Below, one piece after another: positions 32,704 to 41,321 of a stretch of 64,000 bases of DNA (position 1 is its first letter; each line of letters begins with the position of its first letter). Source of the DNA: Mycobacterium gallinarum (GTDB lineage: Bacteria > Actinomycetota > Actinomycetes > Mycobacteriales > Mycobacteriaceae); assembly GCF_010726765.1 (NCBI RefSeq), contig NZ_AP022601.1, forward strand, positions 4,898,001 to 4,962,000. The letters are read 5' to 3'. The notes below the pieces were generated by a model. It searched no databases. It saw only the letters and a program-made list of their open reading frames with translations, and was not told where the DNA came from. The position numbers and the translations under genes are program-made.

Positions 32704-33696
32704 ATGACGAACGTAATCGATTGGCTCCTGGACCTCTTCCGTGATCCGATCCGGGCCCAGGAATTCATCACCGATCCGGCCCGATCCATGGCCGCGGCCA
32801 ACGTGTCCAACGTGACCGCCGCTCAGGTGCAAGCGGTTGCCGCGACGGTCGCACCCGCTGCAGTCCTGCACGGCGGCGGCGACCCCGTATTCGGGCTGCA
32901 GCAGGCCGTTGCCCAGACCCACGGCATCGCCTTCGCCCCGCAGCGCCAGACCGACCTGCTGTCGAACAACGACACCAGTTTCATGAGCCCCGAAACCAAC
33001 ATGTCCAACAGGACGGGTGAGGACTCGCAGCAGGGCGTCGGCAACTTCGACCTGGAATTCGGTGACATCACCTTGGGTGACAAGACCAGCAACACCGCCA
33101 CCAACGGCGGTGTGGTCAACACCGGGACCGCGGGCGATATCGACGCGACCCATGTCGACGGCGACGGCAATGTGGTCGGTGACGACAACGAGAACGTCAG
33201 CACCGGCGACATCGACGATTCCAACGTCAACATCGGTGAGGACAACGAGATCGACGACAGTGGCGACCAGACCGCCGGCGGCGACATCATCTCCGACAAC
33301 GAAGGACCCGTCATCAACGACAACGACATGAGCGGTGGCAGCGGCGGTGGCGCGGCCGGCGGCGACGGTGGCGGTGGCCTGATCGGCATCGGCAACGACG
33401 GCGGCAGCGCGTCCGGCGGGGCCGGTGGTTCCGGCGGCGGCATCGTGATCGTCGACAACGACACCACCGCCGTCGGCGGAGATCAGACCACGGTCGGCGG
33501 CGATGCGTCCGGAGGGGCCGCCGGTGGTTTCAGCGCGGTGGACAACTCGGGCCAGGACAACTCGGTCGACAGCTCGATCGACAGCTCTGTGGACAACTCC
33601 GGCCAGGACAACTCCGTCGACAGCTCGGGCCAGGTCAACACCTCGGTCGACACCTCGACGGATGTCGACAACACGATTGACGCCGGTCTGTTCTGA
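32704..33696 (+). CDS. iniB: IniB, cell-envelope stress-induced protein
   Basis: A 330-residue protein, first gene of the isoniazid-inducible iniBAC operon. Residues 1-90 hold the IniB domain (VIDWLLDLFRDPIRAQEFIT). From about 100 it is a low-complexity acidic region: Asp/Asn/Gly/Ser repeats such as GDIDATHVDGDGNVVGDDNE, a Gly-rich section (GGSGGGAAGGDGGGG), and a tail of DNSGQDNSVDSS units. In mycobacteria the operon is switched on by cell-wall inhibitors. The ATG at 32704 follows AAGGACG. Function of IniB itself is not known. Confidence 0.92.
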   Translation: MTNVIDWLLDLFRDPIRAQEFITDPARSMAAANVSNVTAAQVQAVAATVAPAAVLHGGGDPVFGLQQAVAQTHGIAFAPQRQTDLLSNNDTSFMSPETNMSNRTGEDSQQGVGNFDLEFGDITLGDKTSNTATNGGVVNTGTAGDIDATHVDGDGNVVGDDNENVSTGDIDDSNVNIGEDNEIDDSGDQTAGGDIISDNEGPVINDNDMSGGSGGGAAGGDGGGGLIGIGNDGGSASGGAGGSGGGIVIVDNDTTAVGGDQTTVGGDASGGAAGGFSAVDNSGQDNSVDSSIDSSVDNSGQDNSVDSSGQVNTSVDTSTDVDNTIDAGLF

Positions 33697-33713
33697 TACC
33701 GCACGACAACGCC

Positions 33714-33746
33714 ACTGGCGGGGATCGAAATTCGATCCCCGCCAGT
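33714..33746 (+). other. 16-bp perfect hairpin between iniB and iniA
   Basis: ACTGGCGGGGATCGAA (33714-33729) and its exact reverse complement (33731-33746) form a 16-bp stem with an essentially closed loop, starting 18 bp after the iniB stop and 47 bp before the iniA start. No U-run follows, so it is not a classic terminator; it may be an mRNA-stabilising, processing or partial-termination element that sets the iniB to iniAC ratio. Confidence 0.85.
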
Positions 33747-33792
33747 TCGCGCATCTACCGTTGGGTGCACAACCGCGCTACAGAAGGACCTC

Positions 33793-35661
33793 ATGACGCA
33801 ACCGAGTGACCCTCGCAAGGTAGCGGCCGGCGAGCCGGCCAGACAGGTCAAGGTCATCGTCGAGTTGATCGACCACACCAGCAAGATCGCCGATGTCAAC
33901 GAGCGCGGCGACCTGGTCGAGCGGCTGGCGAGGGCCAAGACCCGGATCACCGACCCGCAGATCCGGGTGGTCATCGCCGGGCAGCTCAAGCAGGGCAAGA
34001 GCCTACTGCTCAACTCGCTGCTCAATGCTCCCGTTGCGCGCGTCGGTGACGACGAGAGCACCGTGCTGCCGACGGTGGTGTCCTACGGCGAGAACACGTC
34101 GGCCAGGCTGATCGTCGCACGCCCGGACGGCGCGGAGCCGGAAGCCATCGACATCCCGATGGCCGACATCAAGACCGATCTGCGCCGCGCCCCACAGGCC
34201 GGCGGCCGCGAGGTGTTGCGGGTCGAGGTCACCGCGACGGGCCCGCTGTTGAAGAACGGATTGGCATTCGTGGACACGCCGGGGGTCGGTGGACACGGTC
34301 AGCCGCACCTGTCGGCGACGTTGGGCTTGTTGCCCGACGCCGACGCGCTGTTGATGTGCAGTGACACCAGCCAGGAGTTCACCGAACCCGAAATGACCTT
34401 CATGCGGCAGGCTTTCGGTATCTGCCCGGTCTCGACGATCATCGCCACCAAGACCGACCTGTATCCCCACTGGCGCGCGATCGTCGAGGCGAACAAGGCC
34501 CATCTCGACCGGGCAGGACTGTCGATACCGATGATTCCGGCGTCGTCGCTGTTGCGTAGTCACGCCATCCAGCTCAACGACAAGGAACTGAACGCGGAGT
34601 CGAACTTCCCGGCCATCGTGAAGTTCCTCACCGAGCAGGTGCTGTCGCGGCAGAACGATCATATCCGGGATCAGGTGGTTGCCGAAATACGCTCGGCTGC
34701 TGAACATCTCACGCTCAAGGTCAGCACCGAGCTGGCGTCGCTCAACGACGCGGATGTGCGGGCCCGGCTCACCGAGGATCTGGAGCGGCGCAAGGAGGAG
34801 GCACAGGAGGCGCTGCAGCAGACAGCGCTGTGGCAGCAGGTGCTCAACGACGGAATCTCCGATCTCACAGCCGATATCGACCACGATCTGCGCGGCCGCT
34901 TCCGGATCATCGGCCAGCACATCGAAAAGGAGATCGACAACTGCGACCCGACGCAGCACTGGGCCGAGATCGGGACCGAGCTGGAGAACGCGATCGCCAC
35001 CGCGGTCGGGGACAACTTCGTCTGGGCGTACCAGCGTGCAACGGTGTTGGCCGAAGAGGTGGCCCGCACGTTCACCGAGGCCGGCCTTGAGGCGATCAAG
35101 ATGCCGCAGATCGACGCCCGCGAGATGGGCGCGAGCCTCGGCGAGATCAAGTCGCTGGCCAATCTCGAAGCCAAACCGGTCGGCAAGGCACGCAAGGTCG
35201 GGATAGGCATGCAGGGCTCCTACGGAGGTGTCCTGATGTTCGGCATGATGACGTCGCTGGCGGGCCTGGGCATGTTCAATCCGCTGTCCCTCGGTGCCGG
35301 CCTGCTGATGGGCCGCAGCGCGTACCGGGAGAACATGGACAACCGGATGATGCGGGTGCGCAACGAGGCGAAGCTGAGCACGCGCCGGTTCATCGACGAC
35401 GTTTCTTTCGTCGTGAACAAGGAGTCGCGGGACCGGCTCAAAGGTATTCAGCGCCAACTGCGCGATCACTACCGCGGTATCGCCAACCAGACGACGCGAT
35501 CGCTGAACGAATCGCTGCAGGCGACGATCGCCTCGGCCAAACTCGAGGAGAACGAACGCAACACGCGCGTCAAGGAACTCGAGCGCCAGCTCAACATCCT
35601 CAAACAGGTGACCGACCACGCGGACAAGCTGCTGTCGGAGGCTCGGTCAGCGCCCAGCTGA
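33793..35661 (+). CDS. iniA: Dynamin-like GTPase IniA
   Basis: A 622-residue bacterial dynamin-like protein. The G1 P-loop GQLKQGKSLLLNSLL (about 58-72), the switch Thr in STVLPTVVSYG, G3 DTPGVGGHG and G4 ATKTDLYP are present. A helical stalk follows (residues 270-470, RLTEDLERRKEEAQEALQQT) with a hydrophobic pair near 480-510 (GVLMFGMMTSLAGLGMFNPL), the membrane-inserting tip, and a last coiled coil. IniA is known to fission membranes and is linked to isoniazid and ethambutol tolerance. The ATG at 33793 follows AGAAGGA. Second gene of iniBAC. Confidence 0.96.
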   Translation: MTQPSDPRKVAAGEPARQVKVIVELIDHTSKIADVNERGDLVERLARAKTRITDPQIRVVIAGQLKQGKSLLLNSLLNAPVARVGDDESTVLPTVVSYGENTSARLIVARPDGAEPEAIDIPMADIKTDLRRAPQAGGREVLRVEVTATGPLLKNGLAFVDTPGVGGHGQPHLSATLGLLPDADALLMCSDTSQEFTEPEMTFMRQAFGICPVSTIIATKTDLYPHWRAIVEANKAHLDRAGLSIPMIPASSLLRSHAIQLNDKELNAESNFPAIVKFLTEQVLSRQNDHIRDQVVAEIRSAAEHLTLKVSTELASLNDADVRARLTEDLERRKEEAQEALQQTALWQQVLNDGISDLTADIDHDLRGRFRIIGQHIEKEIDNCDPTQHWAEIGTELENAIATAVGDNFVWAYQRATVLAEEVARTFTEAGLEAIKMPQIDAREMGASLGEIKSLANLEAKPVGKARKVGIGMQGSYGGVLMFGMMTSLAGLGMFNPLSLGAGLLMGRSAYRENMDNRMMRVRNEAKLSTRRFIDDVSFVVNKESRDRLKGIQRQLRDHYRGIANQTTRSLNESLQATIASAKLEENERNTRVKELERQLNILKQVTDHADKLLSEARSAPS

Positions 35662-35683
35662 CAGGCCTTAAGCTGGTCTGTCG

Positions 35684-37177
35684 ATGAGCACGAGTGACCG
35701 GGTGCGCGCGATCCTGGGCGGAACCATCCAGGCCTACCGCTCCGATCCCGCCTACGCACAGCGTCCCGACGTGCACAACGAACTGGACCGCATCGGCCGC
35801 CGCCTCAACCAGCCCATCCGCATCGCACTGGCGGGAACGCTCAAGGCAGGCAAGTCGACCCTGGTTAATGCGCTTGTGGGCGAGGACATTGCGCCCACCG
35901 ATGCCACCGAGGCCACCCGCATCGTCACCTGGTTCCGGCACGGTCCGACACCGAAGGTCACCGCCAACCATCGGGGTGGACGGCGCTCCAACGTGCCGAT
36001 CGGCCGCGACGCCGTCGAGGGTGGTCTCACCTTCGACTTCGCCACCCTCGATCCCGACGACGTCGTCGACCTGGACGTCGAGTGGCCCGCATCTGAACTG
36101 ATCGACACCACGATCATCGACACGCCCGGCACGTCGTCGCTGTCCAGAGACGTCTCCCAACGCACGCTGCGACTGCTGGTCCCCGACGACGGCGTTCCAC
36201 GCATCGACGCCGTGGTGTTCCTCCTGCGCACCCTCAACGCCGCCGACATCGCGCTGCTCATGCAGATCGGCGAGCTGGTCGGAGGATCGGCGGGGGCGCT
36301 CGGAGTCATCGGTGTCGCGTCGCGCGCCGACGAGATCGGTGCCGGCCGGATCGACGCGATGTTGTCCGCCAAGGACGTGGCGGCCCGGTTCACCAGCGAG
36401 ATGGACAAGACCGGCATCTGCCAGGCGGTGGTGCCGGTGTCGGGGTTGTTGGCGCTCACCGCGCGCACCCTGCGACAGAGCGAGTTCGTCGCGTTGGAGA
36501 AGCTGGCCGGGGTCGACGCGGCAGAGCTGACCAAGGCGATGCTGTCGGTAGACCGATTCGTGCGCGAGGACAGTTCGTTGCCGGTCGACGCCGCCACCCG
36601 GGCCGCGCTGCTCGACCGGTTCGGCATGTTCGGGATCAGGATCTCGATCGCCGTGCTGCGTGCCGGCGTCAGCGATTCGGTGGCCCTGGCCGACGAACTG
36701 CTCGAGCGCAGCGGGCTGATCGCCCTGCGCGACGTGATCGACCAGCAGTTCGCGCAGCGGTCGGATCTGCTCAAGGCGCACACCGCGCTGCTGTCGTTGC
36801 GACGCTTCGTGGAGAACAATCCGATCTACGCGAGCCGCGCCATCATCGCCGACATCGACCCGCTGCTGGCCGACACCCATGCATTCGAAGAGCTGCGGCT
36901 GCTCAGCCAATTACGTTCGCGGCCAACCACGTTGAACGAGGACGAGATGGCGTCGCTGCGGCGCATCATCGGTGGCTCCGGCACCGATGCCGCCAGCAGA
37001 CTCGGCTTGCAACCCGATGCCCCCTACGACGGGCCCCGCTCCGCCTTCGCCGCCGCCCAGCGCTGGCGCCGTCGCGCCGAACACCCGCTCAACGATCCGT
37101 TCACGACGCGCGCCTGCCGGGCCGCCGTGCGCAGCGCCGAGGCGCTGGTCGCCGAATATGCGGCCAGGGGTCGTTAG
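35684..37177 (+). CDS. iniC: Dynamin-like GTPase IniC
   Basis: A 497-residue partner of IniA. GTPase motifs are G1 AGTLKAGKSTLVNALVG (about 48-63), switch TDATEATRIVTWF, and G3 DTPGTSSLS; the G4 element is weaker (GVASRADEIG). It lacks the long hydrophobic tip of IniA. The start is 22 bp after the iniA stop. The stop overlaps the convergent Thr-rich membrane gene by 4 bp. IniA and IniC of mycobacteria are thought to act together in envelope repair or vesiculation. Confidence 0.94.
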   Translation: MSTSDRVRAILGGTIQAYRSDPAYAQRPDVHNELDRIGRRLNQPIRIALAGTLKAGKSTLVNALVGEDIAPTDATEATRIVTWFRHGPTPKVTANHRGGRRSNVPIGRDAVEGGLTFDFATLDPDDVVDLDVEWPASELIDTTIIDTPGTSSLSRDVSQRTLRLLVPDDGVPRIDAVVFLLRTLNAADIALLMQIGELVGGSAGALGVIGVASRADEIGAGRIDAMLSAKDVAARFTSEMDKTGICQAVVPVSGLLALTARTLRQSEFVALEKLAGVDAAELTKAMLSVDRFVREDSSLPVDAATRAALLDRFGMFGIRISIAVLRAGVSDSVALADELLERSGLIALRDVIDQQFAQRSDLLKAHTALLSLRRFVENNPIYASRAIIADIDPLLADTHAFEELRLLSQLRSRPTTLNEDEMASLRRIIGGSGTDAASRLGLQPDAPYDGPRSAFAAAQRWRRRAEHPLNDPFTTRACRAAVRSAEALVAEYAARGR

Positions 37178-37656
37178 GGAGCGTCCGGCGTCACCGTTTC
37201 GGTGACCGTGCTCGTTTCCGTGCTCGTGCTGATGCTGGTGCTGACGCTCGGTGTCGTCGTCGTGGTGGTCGTCGTCGGCGGTGTCGTGGTGGTCGTCGTG
37301 GTCGTCGGGGACTCGGTGGTCGTCGTCGGCGTGTACGTCTCCGTCACGGTCTCGGGCGCCGACGTGGTCGTCGGCGTGACCGACCGCGAGGTCGTGGTGA
37401 GCGGAGTCAACGTCGTCTGCTCGGACGGCGTGTCGCCACCGGTGATGAGCTTGGCCAGGCCGAACACGATCAACGCGATGATCACCGCGCCCAGCGCCCC
37501 GAACCCGACGAGCGCGCCCGGCCGACGGAACCACGGGACGTCGTCACCGGGCGGTGGGCCAGGCGGCTCGTCATATCCACCGCCGCCGTAGTTGGCATAA
37601 ACGGTCGGGTCGTCGTCCGGATGGTTCTGGTCGTCAGGAGATCCGTATCGCGCCAC
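37174..37656 (-). CDS. Single-pass membrane protein with Thr-rich exterior
   Basis: A 160-residue protein. A short cytoplasmic N-terminus (ARYGSPDDQNHPDDDPTVYA), one transmembrane helix (about 50-72, GFGALGAVIIALIVFGLAKL), and an exterior of almost only Thr, Ser, Pro, Val and Glu (TTTTESPTTTTTTTTPPTTT). The GTG at 37656 is the best start; the frame further upstream overlaps another gene's end. Thr-rich stems like this are often O-mannosylated in mycobacteria. It is tail-to-tail with iniC (4-bp overlap). Function unknown. Confidence 0.7.
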   Translation of the reverse strand: MARYGSPDDQNHPDDDPTVYANYGGGGYDEPPGPPPGDDVPWFRRPGALVGFGALGAVIIALIVFGLAKLITGGDTPSEQTTLTPLTTTSRSVTPTTTSAPETVTETYTPTTTTESPTTTTTTTTPPTTTTTTTTPSVSTSISTSTETSTVTETVTPDAP

Positions 37657-37675
37657 GGGGACCGATAGTAGGCGC

Positions 37676-38113
37676 TCAGGGATAAGGATTGAGCGTACGC
37701 GTGATGTTGGTGCGTGGCGTGCGCCGTGTCGTGCGGGTGGTGGGGCCTTCGTCCTCGTCGTCATCGTTGCGGGTCGTCGGCCGTCTGGTCGAACTCTCGC
37801 TGCTCGACGTCGTCTCTGACGATGACGTTGGAGACGTCGAAGGCCCGTCGATGTCGGTGGTCTCTGGCGGACTCGTGCTCGTGATCGTCTGCGTAGTGGT
37901 GGTGTCCGTTGAGGGCGACGCCGTTGCCGAGAACGACGGCGTGACGAAGTCGAGAGGGGCTTCTTCGGTTTCGCCGAACTGGCGGGCCACGGCGGTCGCG
38001 GCGACGATCAATATGCCGATCACCACGATCGCGAGCACGCTGGCCCCGAGGACCGTGGAGGTGCGATTGTGCCAGGGCTGCCCGTCGTCGTCGTCGAACT
38101 GCCGGCGGGCCAC
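37676..38113 (-). CDS. Single-pass membrane protein with Ser/Thr/Asp-rich exterior
   Basis: A 145-residue protein with the same plan as its neighbour: N-terminal ARRQFDDDDGQPWHNRTSTV, a transmembrane helix (about 22-45, GASVLAIVVIGILIVAATAV), and a Ser/Thr/Asp-rich tail ending RTPRTNITRTLNPYP. GTG start at 38113. It lies 19 bp before the 37656 gene on the same strand. No domain is recognisable; the two may be diverged paralogues. Confidence 0.68.
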   Translation of the reverse strand: MARRQFDDDDGQPWHNRTSTVLGASVLAIVVIGILIVAATAVARQFGETEEAPLDFVTPSFSATASPSTDTTTTQTITSTSPPETTDIDGPSTSPTSSSETTSSSESSTRRPTTRNDDDEDEGPTTRTTRRTPRTNITRTLNPYP

Positions 38114-38152
38114 GGCGCTGATAGTAGTGGCGACATGCAGGTGAGCGCCTGT

Positions 38153-39097
38153 TCAGCGGAGCTGCGGGATCACCTCTGCGGCGAAGAAGTCCACGTGGTC
38201 GAGATCCGACATATCCAGAACCTGCAGGTAAACCCGCTGCACGCCGATGTGCAGGTAGGCGCCGAGCTTGTCGGCGATCTCGCCGGGGGTCCCCACCAGC
38301 GGAGAGTTGCTGCGCAGCTCGTCGACCTCGCGACCGATCGCGGCGGCCCGCCGGGAGATCTCCTGCTCATTTCGACCCGCGCAGATCACGAAGGCCGCGG
38401 AGTACGTCATCGACTCGGCTGAGCGGCCGGCGTCGGCCACCGCCGCGGCGACCCGGTCGAACTGAGTCTGCGCCGTTTCGAGCGGCGCGAACGGGATGTT
38501 GAACTCGGCGGCGAACTGCGCAGCCAGCGCCGGTGTCCGCTTGGCGCCGGCGCCGCCGATGATGATCGGCGGATGCGGCGACTGGACCGGTTTGGGTAGG
38601 GCGGGAGATTCCGCGACGACGTAGTGGGCGCCTGCGTAGTCGAACGTCTCGCCGCCCGGTGTCGTCCAGAGGCCCGTGATGATGTTCAGCTGTTCGGTCA
38701 GCCGGTCGAAGCGTTCGCCCAGCGGAGGGAACGGGATGGCGTAGGCCTTGTGCTCGGCTTCGAACCAGCCCGCGCCGATGCCCAATTCCACACGGCCGCC
38801 GCTCATTTCGTCGACCTGTGCGACAGCGATCGCCAGGGGGCCCGGATAGCGGAAGGTGGCCGATGTGACCAAGGTGCCGAGCCGTATCGAAGTGGTTTCG
38901 CGGGCGATGCCGCCCAGCGTGACCCAGGAGTCGGTGGGTCCCGGTAGGCCGTCACCGCTCATGGCGGTGAAGTGGTCGGAGCGGAAGAACGCCGAGAACC
39001 CGGCGGCTTCGGCCGTGCGGGCGACCGCCAGTTGGTCGTTGTAGGTGGCGCCCTGTTGAGGTTCGACGAAGACCCGGAAGTCCGGCGGTGAATCCAC
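38153..39097 (-). CDS. F420-dependent LLM-class oxidoreductase
   Basis: A 314-residue luciferase-like monooxygenase-family protein, TIM-barrel type, with the marks of the F420-using branch common in mycobacteria: FRVFVEPQQGATYNDQLAVA at the start, FSAFFRSDHFTAMSG, LGTLVTSATFRYPGPLAIAV, LGIGAGWFEAEHKAYAIPFP and PPIIIGGAGAKRTPALAAQF. The GTG at 39097 begins VDSPPDFRVF; the longer frame is not used. Substrate unknown. Confidence 0.9.
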   Translation of the reverse strand: MDSPPDFRVFVEPQQGATYNDQLAVARTAEAAGFSAFFRSDHFTAMSGDGLPGPTDSWVTLGGIARETTSIRLGTLVTSATFRYPGPLAIAVAQVDEMSGGRVELGIGAGWFEAEHKAYAIPFPPLGERFDRLTEQLNIITGLWTTPGGETFDYAGAHYVVAESPALPKPVQSPHPPIIIGGAGAKRTPALAAQFAAEFNIPFAPLETAQTQFDRVAAAVADAGRSAESMTYSAAFVICAGRNEQEISRRAAAIGREVDELRSNSPLVGTPGEIADKLGAYLHIGVQRVYLQVLDMSDLDHVDFFAAEVIPQLR

Positions 39098-39116
39098 GCG
39101 CTCCACCCTAGGCGGT

Positions 39117-39665
39117 TCAGAAGACCTCGACGCCCGAGGTGTTGACGAACATGCCGTGACCGGTGCCGTCGTTGGTGAACCGAGTGCCGTCAGCTGTCGC
39201 GGCGATCGTCCAGCCGAGCGCACGGTAGGACTGGTAATCCAGCGTGACGGCCGGGATGGCGCCGAGGTTGCCGACCACCCAGCGCATGCTGCCGTCGGCG
39301 GTGACGTTCACCCCGTTGGCGGGCATGCCGTTCACTTCGACGGAGTTGGTGAACTGCGATTCGCAGCCGACCTCGGCCTCGGAGATCTGGCAGCGGGTCA
39401 GACCCGACTTCGTTTCGATGAACACGTAACCGGATTCGTCGGGCGACAGCGTCGTCGCGCCGGGCAGCCCGGTCGGCGGCGGTGTGGACGGTGGTGTGGA
39501 CGGTGGTGTGCTGCTCGGCGACGGCGTTCGCGTCGGCCTGGATGTCGGAAAGCTCGGTTCGGTCGGTGAGGCACTGGACGCGACGGGATTGCCCTCGACG
39601 GTGGTGGAGCAACCGGCCAGTACGGCCGCGGACAGCAGAAGCCCAGCGGCGAGGCCGCCCTTCAC
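39117..39665 (-). CDS. Lipoprotein (LpqJ-like)
   Basis: A 182-residue lipoprotein. The signal peptide VKGGLAAGLLLSAAVLAGCS has a clean lipobox LAGC, with the lipidated Cys at 19. A Ser/Thr/Pro spacer (TPPSTPPSTPPP) leads to a small domain with two cysteines (GLTRCQISEAEVGCESQF). The GTG at 39665 overlaps the stop of the upstream DinB-like gene. Its place after iniBAC matches lpqJ (Rv0344c) in M. tuberculosis, so I take it as the probable orthologue. Function unknown. Confidence 0.8.
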   Translation of the reverse strand: MKGGLAAGLLLSAAVLAGCSTTVEGNPVASSASPTEPSFPTSRPTRTPSPSSTPPSTPPSTPPPTGLPGATTLSPDESGYVFIETKSGLTRCQISEAEVGCESQFTNSVEVNGMPANGVNVTADGSMRWVVGNLGAIPAVTLDYQSYRALGWTIAATADGTRFTNDGTGHGMFVNTSGVEVF

Positions 39666-40282
39666 AGGCCTCGTCGTGCGGCGCGCACGGCTTGAGCGGC
39701 TTGGGCGTCGGAGAAGGTGAGCCGGGCTTCGTCGCGACCGGCGACGAACATCGTGAGCTCGCCGATGTCTCCGGTGACGGTCAGCCCGGGGCCGCTGCCG
39801 ACGACGGCCACTGTTTCGCCTTCGGGTGTCTGTAGCGTCACTCGGGCGGGCACTTTCCCCATGGTCAGCCTGGCCATGATGCCGACGGGGCGCCGGAGCG
39901 CCGCGATTGTCTCGGCATCGAGAGACCTTGGCTCCCAACCGGGTTGGGCCCTGCGGACGTCCTCGTGATGGATGAACATCTCATCCATGTTGGCCACCGA
40001 ATCGAGAAGCTTGAACGGAGACAGCAGTGGCGGGCCCGACGAGACCTTCTCCACCAACTCGTCCCAGCCGCTGGACGATGCGGTCCTTCGCTGCACCTTG
40101 TCGGTGTAGCCGGCGAGGAAAGGGATCGCGATACCGGGCGCGGCGTCGAGTCTGCGCTCCCGGACCACCAGGTGCGCCGCGAGATCGCGGGTCGTCCATC
40201 CCTCGCACAGGGTGGGCGCGTCAGGCCCGATCTCGCTCATGGTCGCCACCAGGGCGGCGCGCTCACGCTGGGCTGCAGTCAT
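39662..40282 (-). CDS. TIGR03085-type DinB/MDMPI-like protein
   Basis: A 206-residue protein of the TIGR03085 family of metal-binding, mycothiol-linked-type four-helix bundles: RERAALVATMSEIGPDAPTL, CEGWTTRDLAAHLVVRERR, and FIHHEDVRRAQPGWEPR with candidate metal-binding His. The stop overlaps the GTG of the lipoprotein gene (GTGA), so the two are coupled. Substrate unknown. Confidence 0.82.
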   Translation of the reverse strand: MTAAQRERAALVATMSEIGPDAPTLCEGWTTRDLAAHLVVRERRLDAAPGIAIPFLAGYTDKVQRRTASSSGWDELVEKVSSGPPLLSPFKLLDSVANMDEMFIHHEDVRRAQPGWEPRSLDAETIAALRRPVGIMARLTMGKVPARVTLQTPEGETVAVVGSGPGLTVTGDIGELTMFVAGRDEARLTFSDAQAAQAVRAARRGL

Positions 40283-40358
40283 CGCGGCGATTCTGCCACT
40301 GATGCGTAGCCGTCGGCCAGTGCACGTAACTGCACCGCGCTGTCGCCCGACCGCAGGG

Positions 40359-40634
40359 CTACGGGCCGGGAGGAGTCGTCTGGCGGGGCTGCGGGCCCAT
40401 ACCGGGGCCCATCATGCTCGGACCCATCATGCCTGGACCGGGCATCTCGTTCCACCGGTCGTGGTGGTATTCGCGATCAGTGCTGCGGCCGATGACGAAC
40501 CCGGAGAAGAACACCACCGCGACGATGAACACCGCTGCGGCGGCGATGCCGGTCCACGCCAGGATCTGATTGACAGGACGGTGCTGGGCGGCCGCGGCGG
40601 TCGGCTCGGGCACCGTTTCGGATGGATCAGCCAT
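40359..40634 (-). CDS. Small membrane protein with Met/Gly/Pro-rich tail
   Basis: A 91-residue protein: acidic N-terminus, one transmembrane helix (about 25-48, AWTGIAAAAVFIVAVVFFSG), then DREYHHDRWNEMPGPGMMGP and further MMGPGMGP repeats. The His pair and clustered Met could bind copper or another soft metal on the outside of the membrane; this is inference. ATG start at 40634. No close neighbour on the same strand, so it is probably a single-gene unit. Confidence 0.65.
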   Translation of the reverse strand: MADPSETVPEPTAAAAQHRPVNQILAWTGIAAAAVFIVAVVFFSGFVIGRSTDREYHHDRWNEMPGPGMMGPSMMGPGMGPQPRQTTPPGP

Positions 40635-40811
40635 GTCTCTACCCCCTGCCTCATCCGGTTTTGGTGCGGCTTGCTCAGGATGCGCTTCGGCGACGTTGGA
40701 TCGTAGGGCCGATAGTCACACGGCCGAACGAAGTGACATGGGGCCCTATCCCATCGGGCGGCCGAGGCGTGGGCTGTCAATGGGATGCACAATCACCGAA
40801 AGGAGCCGACG

Positions 40812-41306
40812 ATGCTGACCCTGGAATCGCAGATGACCGTTGATGGTCTCACCGGACGCCAGATCACCGACTTCCTGCTGGAGTGTGACGACGACAGGTA
40901 TCAGGCGTGGTGGCCGGGCACGCACCTCGAACTGCATGTGCTCGAGCACGGGGGCGCCGACCACGTAGGTGACGTTGTGCTCATGGACGAATACGTCGGA
41001 TCGCGGCATCTGCGGATGGTCGGCGAGGTGGAGACCGCCGTGCCCGGTGAGCAGATCGTGTGGCGTCTCGGTTGGGGTAGGCTCCCGCTGCCCGTCCGGT
41101 TGACCCTTACGCTGCGGCCGCAGGAACGCGGAGTTCACCTGTGCCACACCATCATCGCGGGATGGACAGGGTGGGCGCGGGCGCTCGACCCGCTGTGGCG
41201 GCTGTACCTATCGCCGGCGTTCGCGGGCGCCATGGACCGGCATGTGCATACAGAGTTCCCGCTGCTGCGCGACCTGTTGCAGCGCGAGCGCGCCAGCGCG
41301 ACGTGA
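40812..41306 (+). CDS. SRPBCC-type lipid-binding-fold protein
   Basis: A 164-residue protein in the START/SRPBCC (polyketide cyclase-like) size and style: LTLESQMTVDGLTGRQITDF, DDDRYQAWWPGTHLELHVLE, EQIVWRLGWGRLPLPVRLTL and a C-terminal helix MDRHVHTEFPLLRDLLQRE. The ATG at 40812 follows AAAGGAG, whereas 40785 has no ribosome site. Likely binds a hydrophobic ligand; function unassigned. Convergent with the broken ligase gene. Confidence 0.7.
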   Translation: MLTLESQMTVDGLTGRQITDFLLECDDDRYQAWWPGTHLELHVLEHGGADHVGDVVLMDEYVGSRHLRMVGEVETAVPGEQIVWRLGWGRLPLPVRLTLTLRPQERGVHLCHTIIAGWTGWARALDPLWRLYLSPAFAGAMDRHVHTEFPLLRDLLQRERASAT

Positions 41307-41321
41307 AGCACGGGCCCGACG

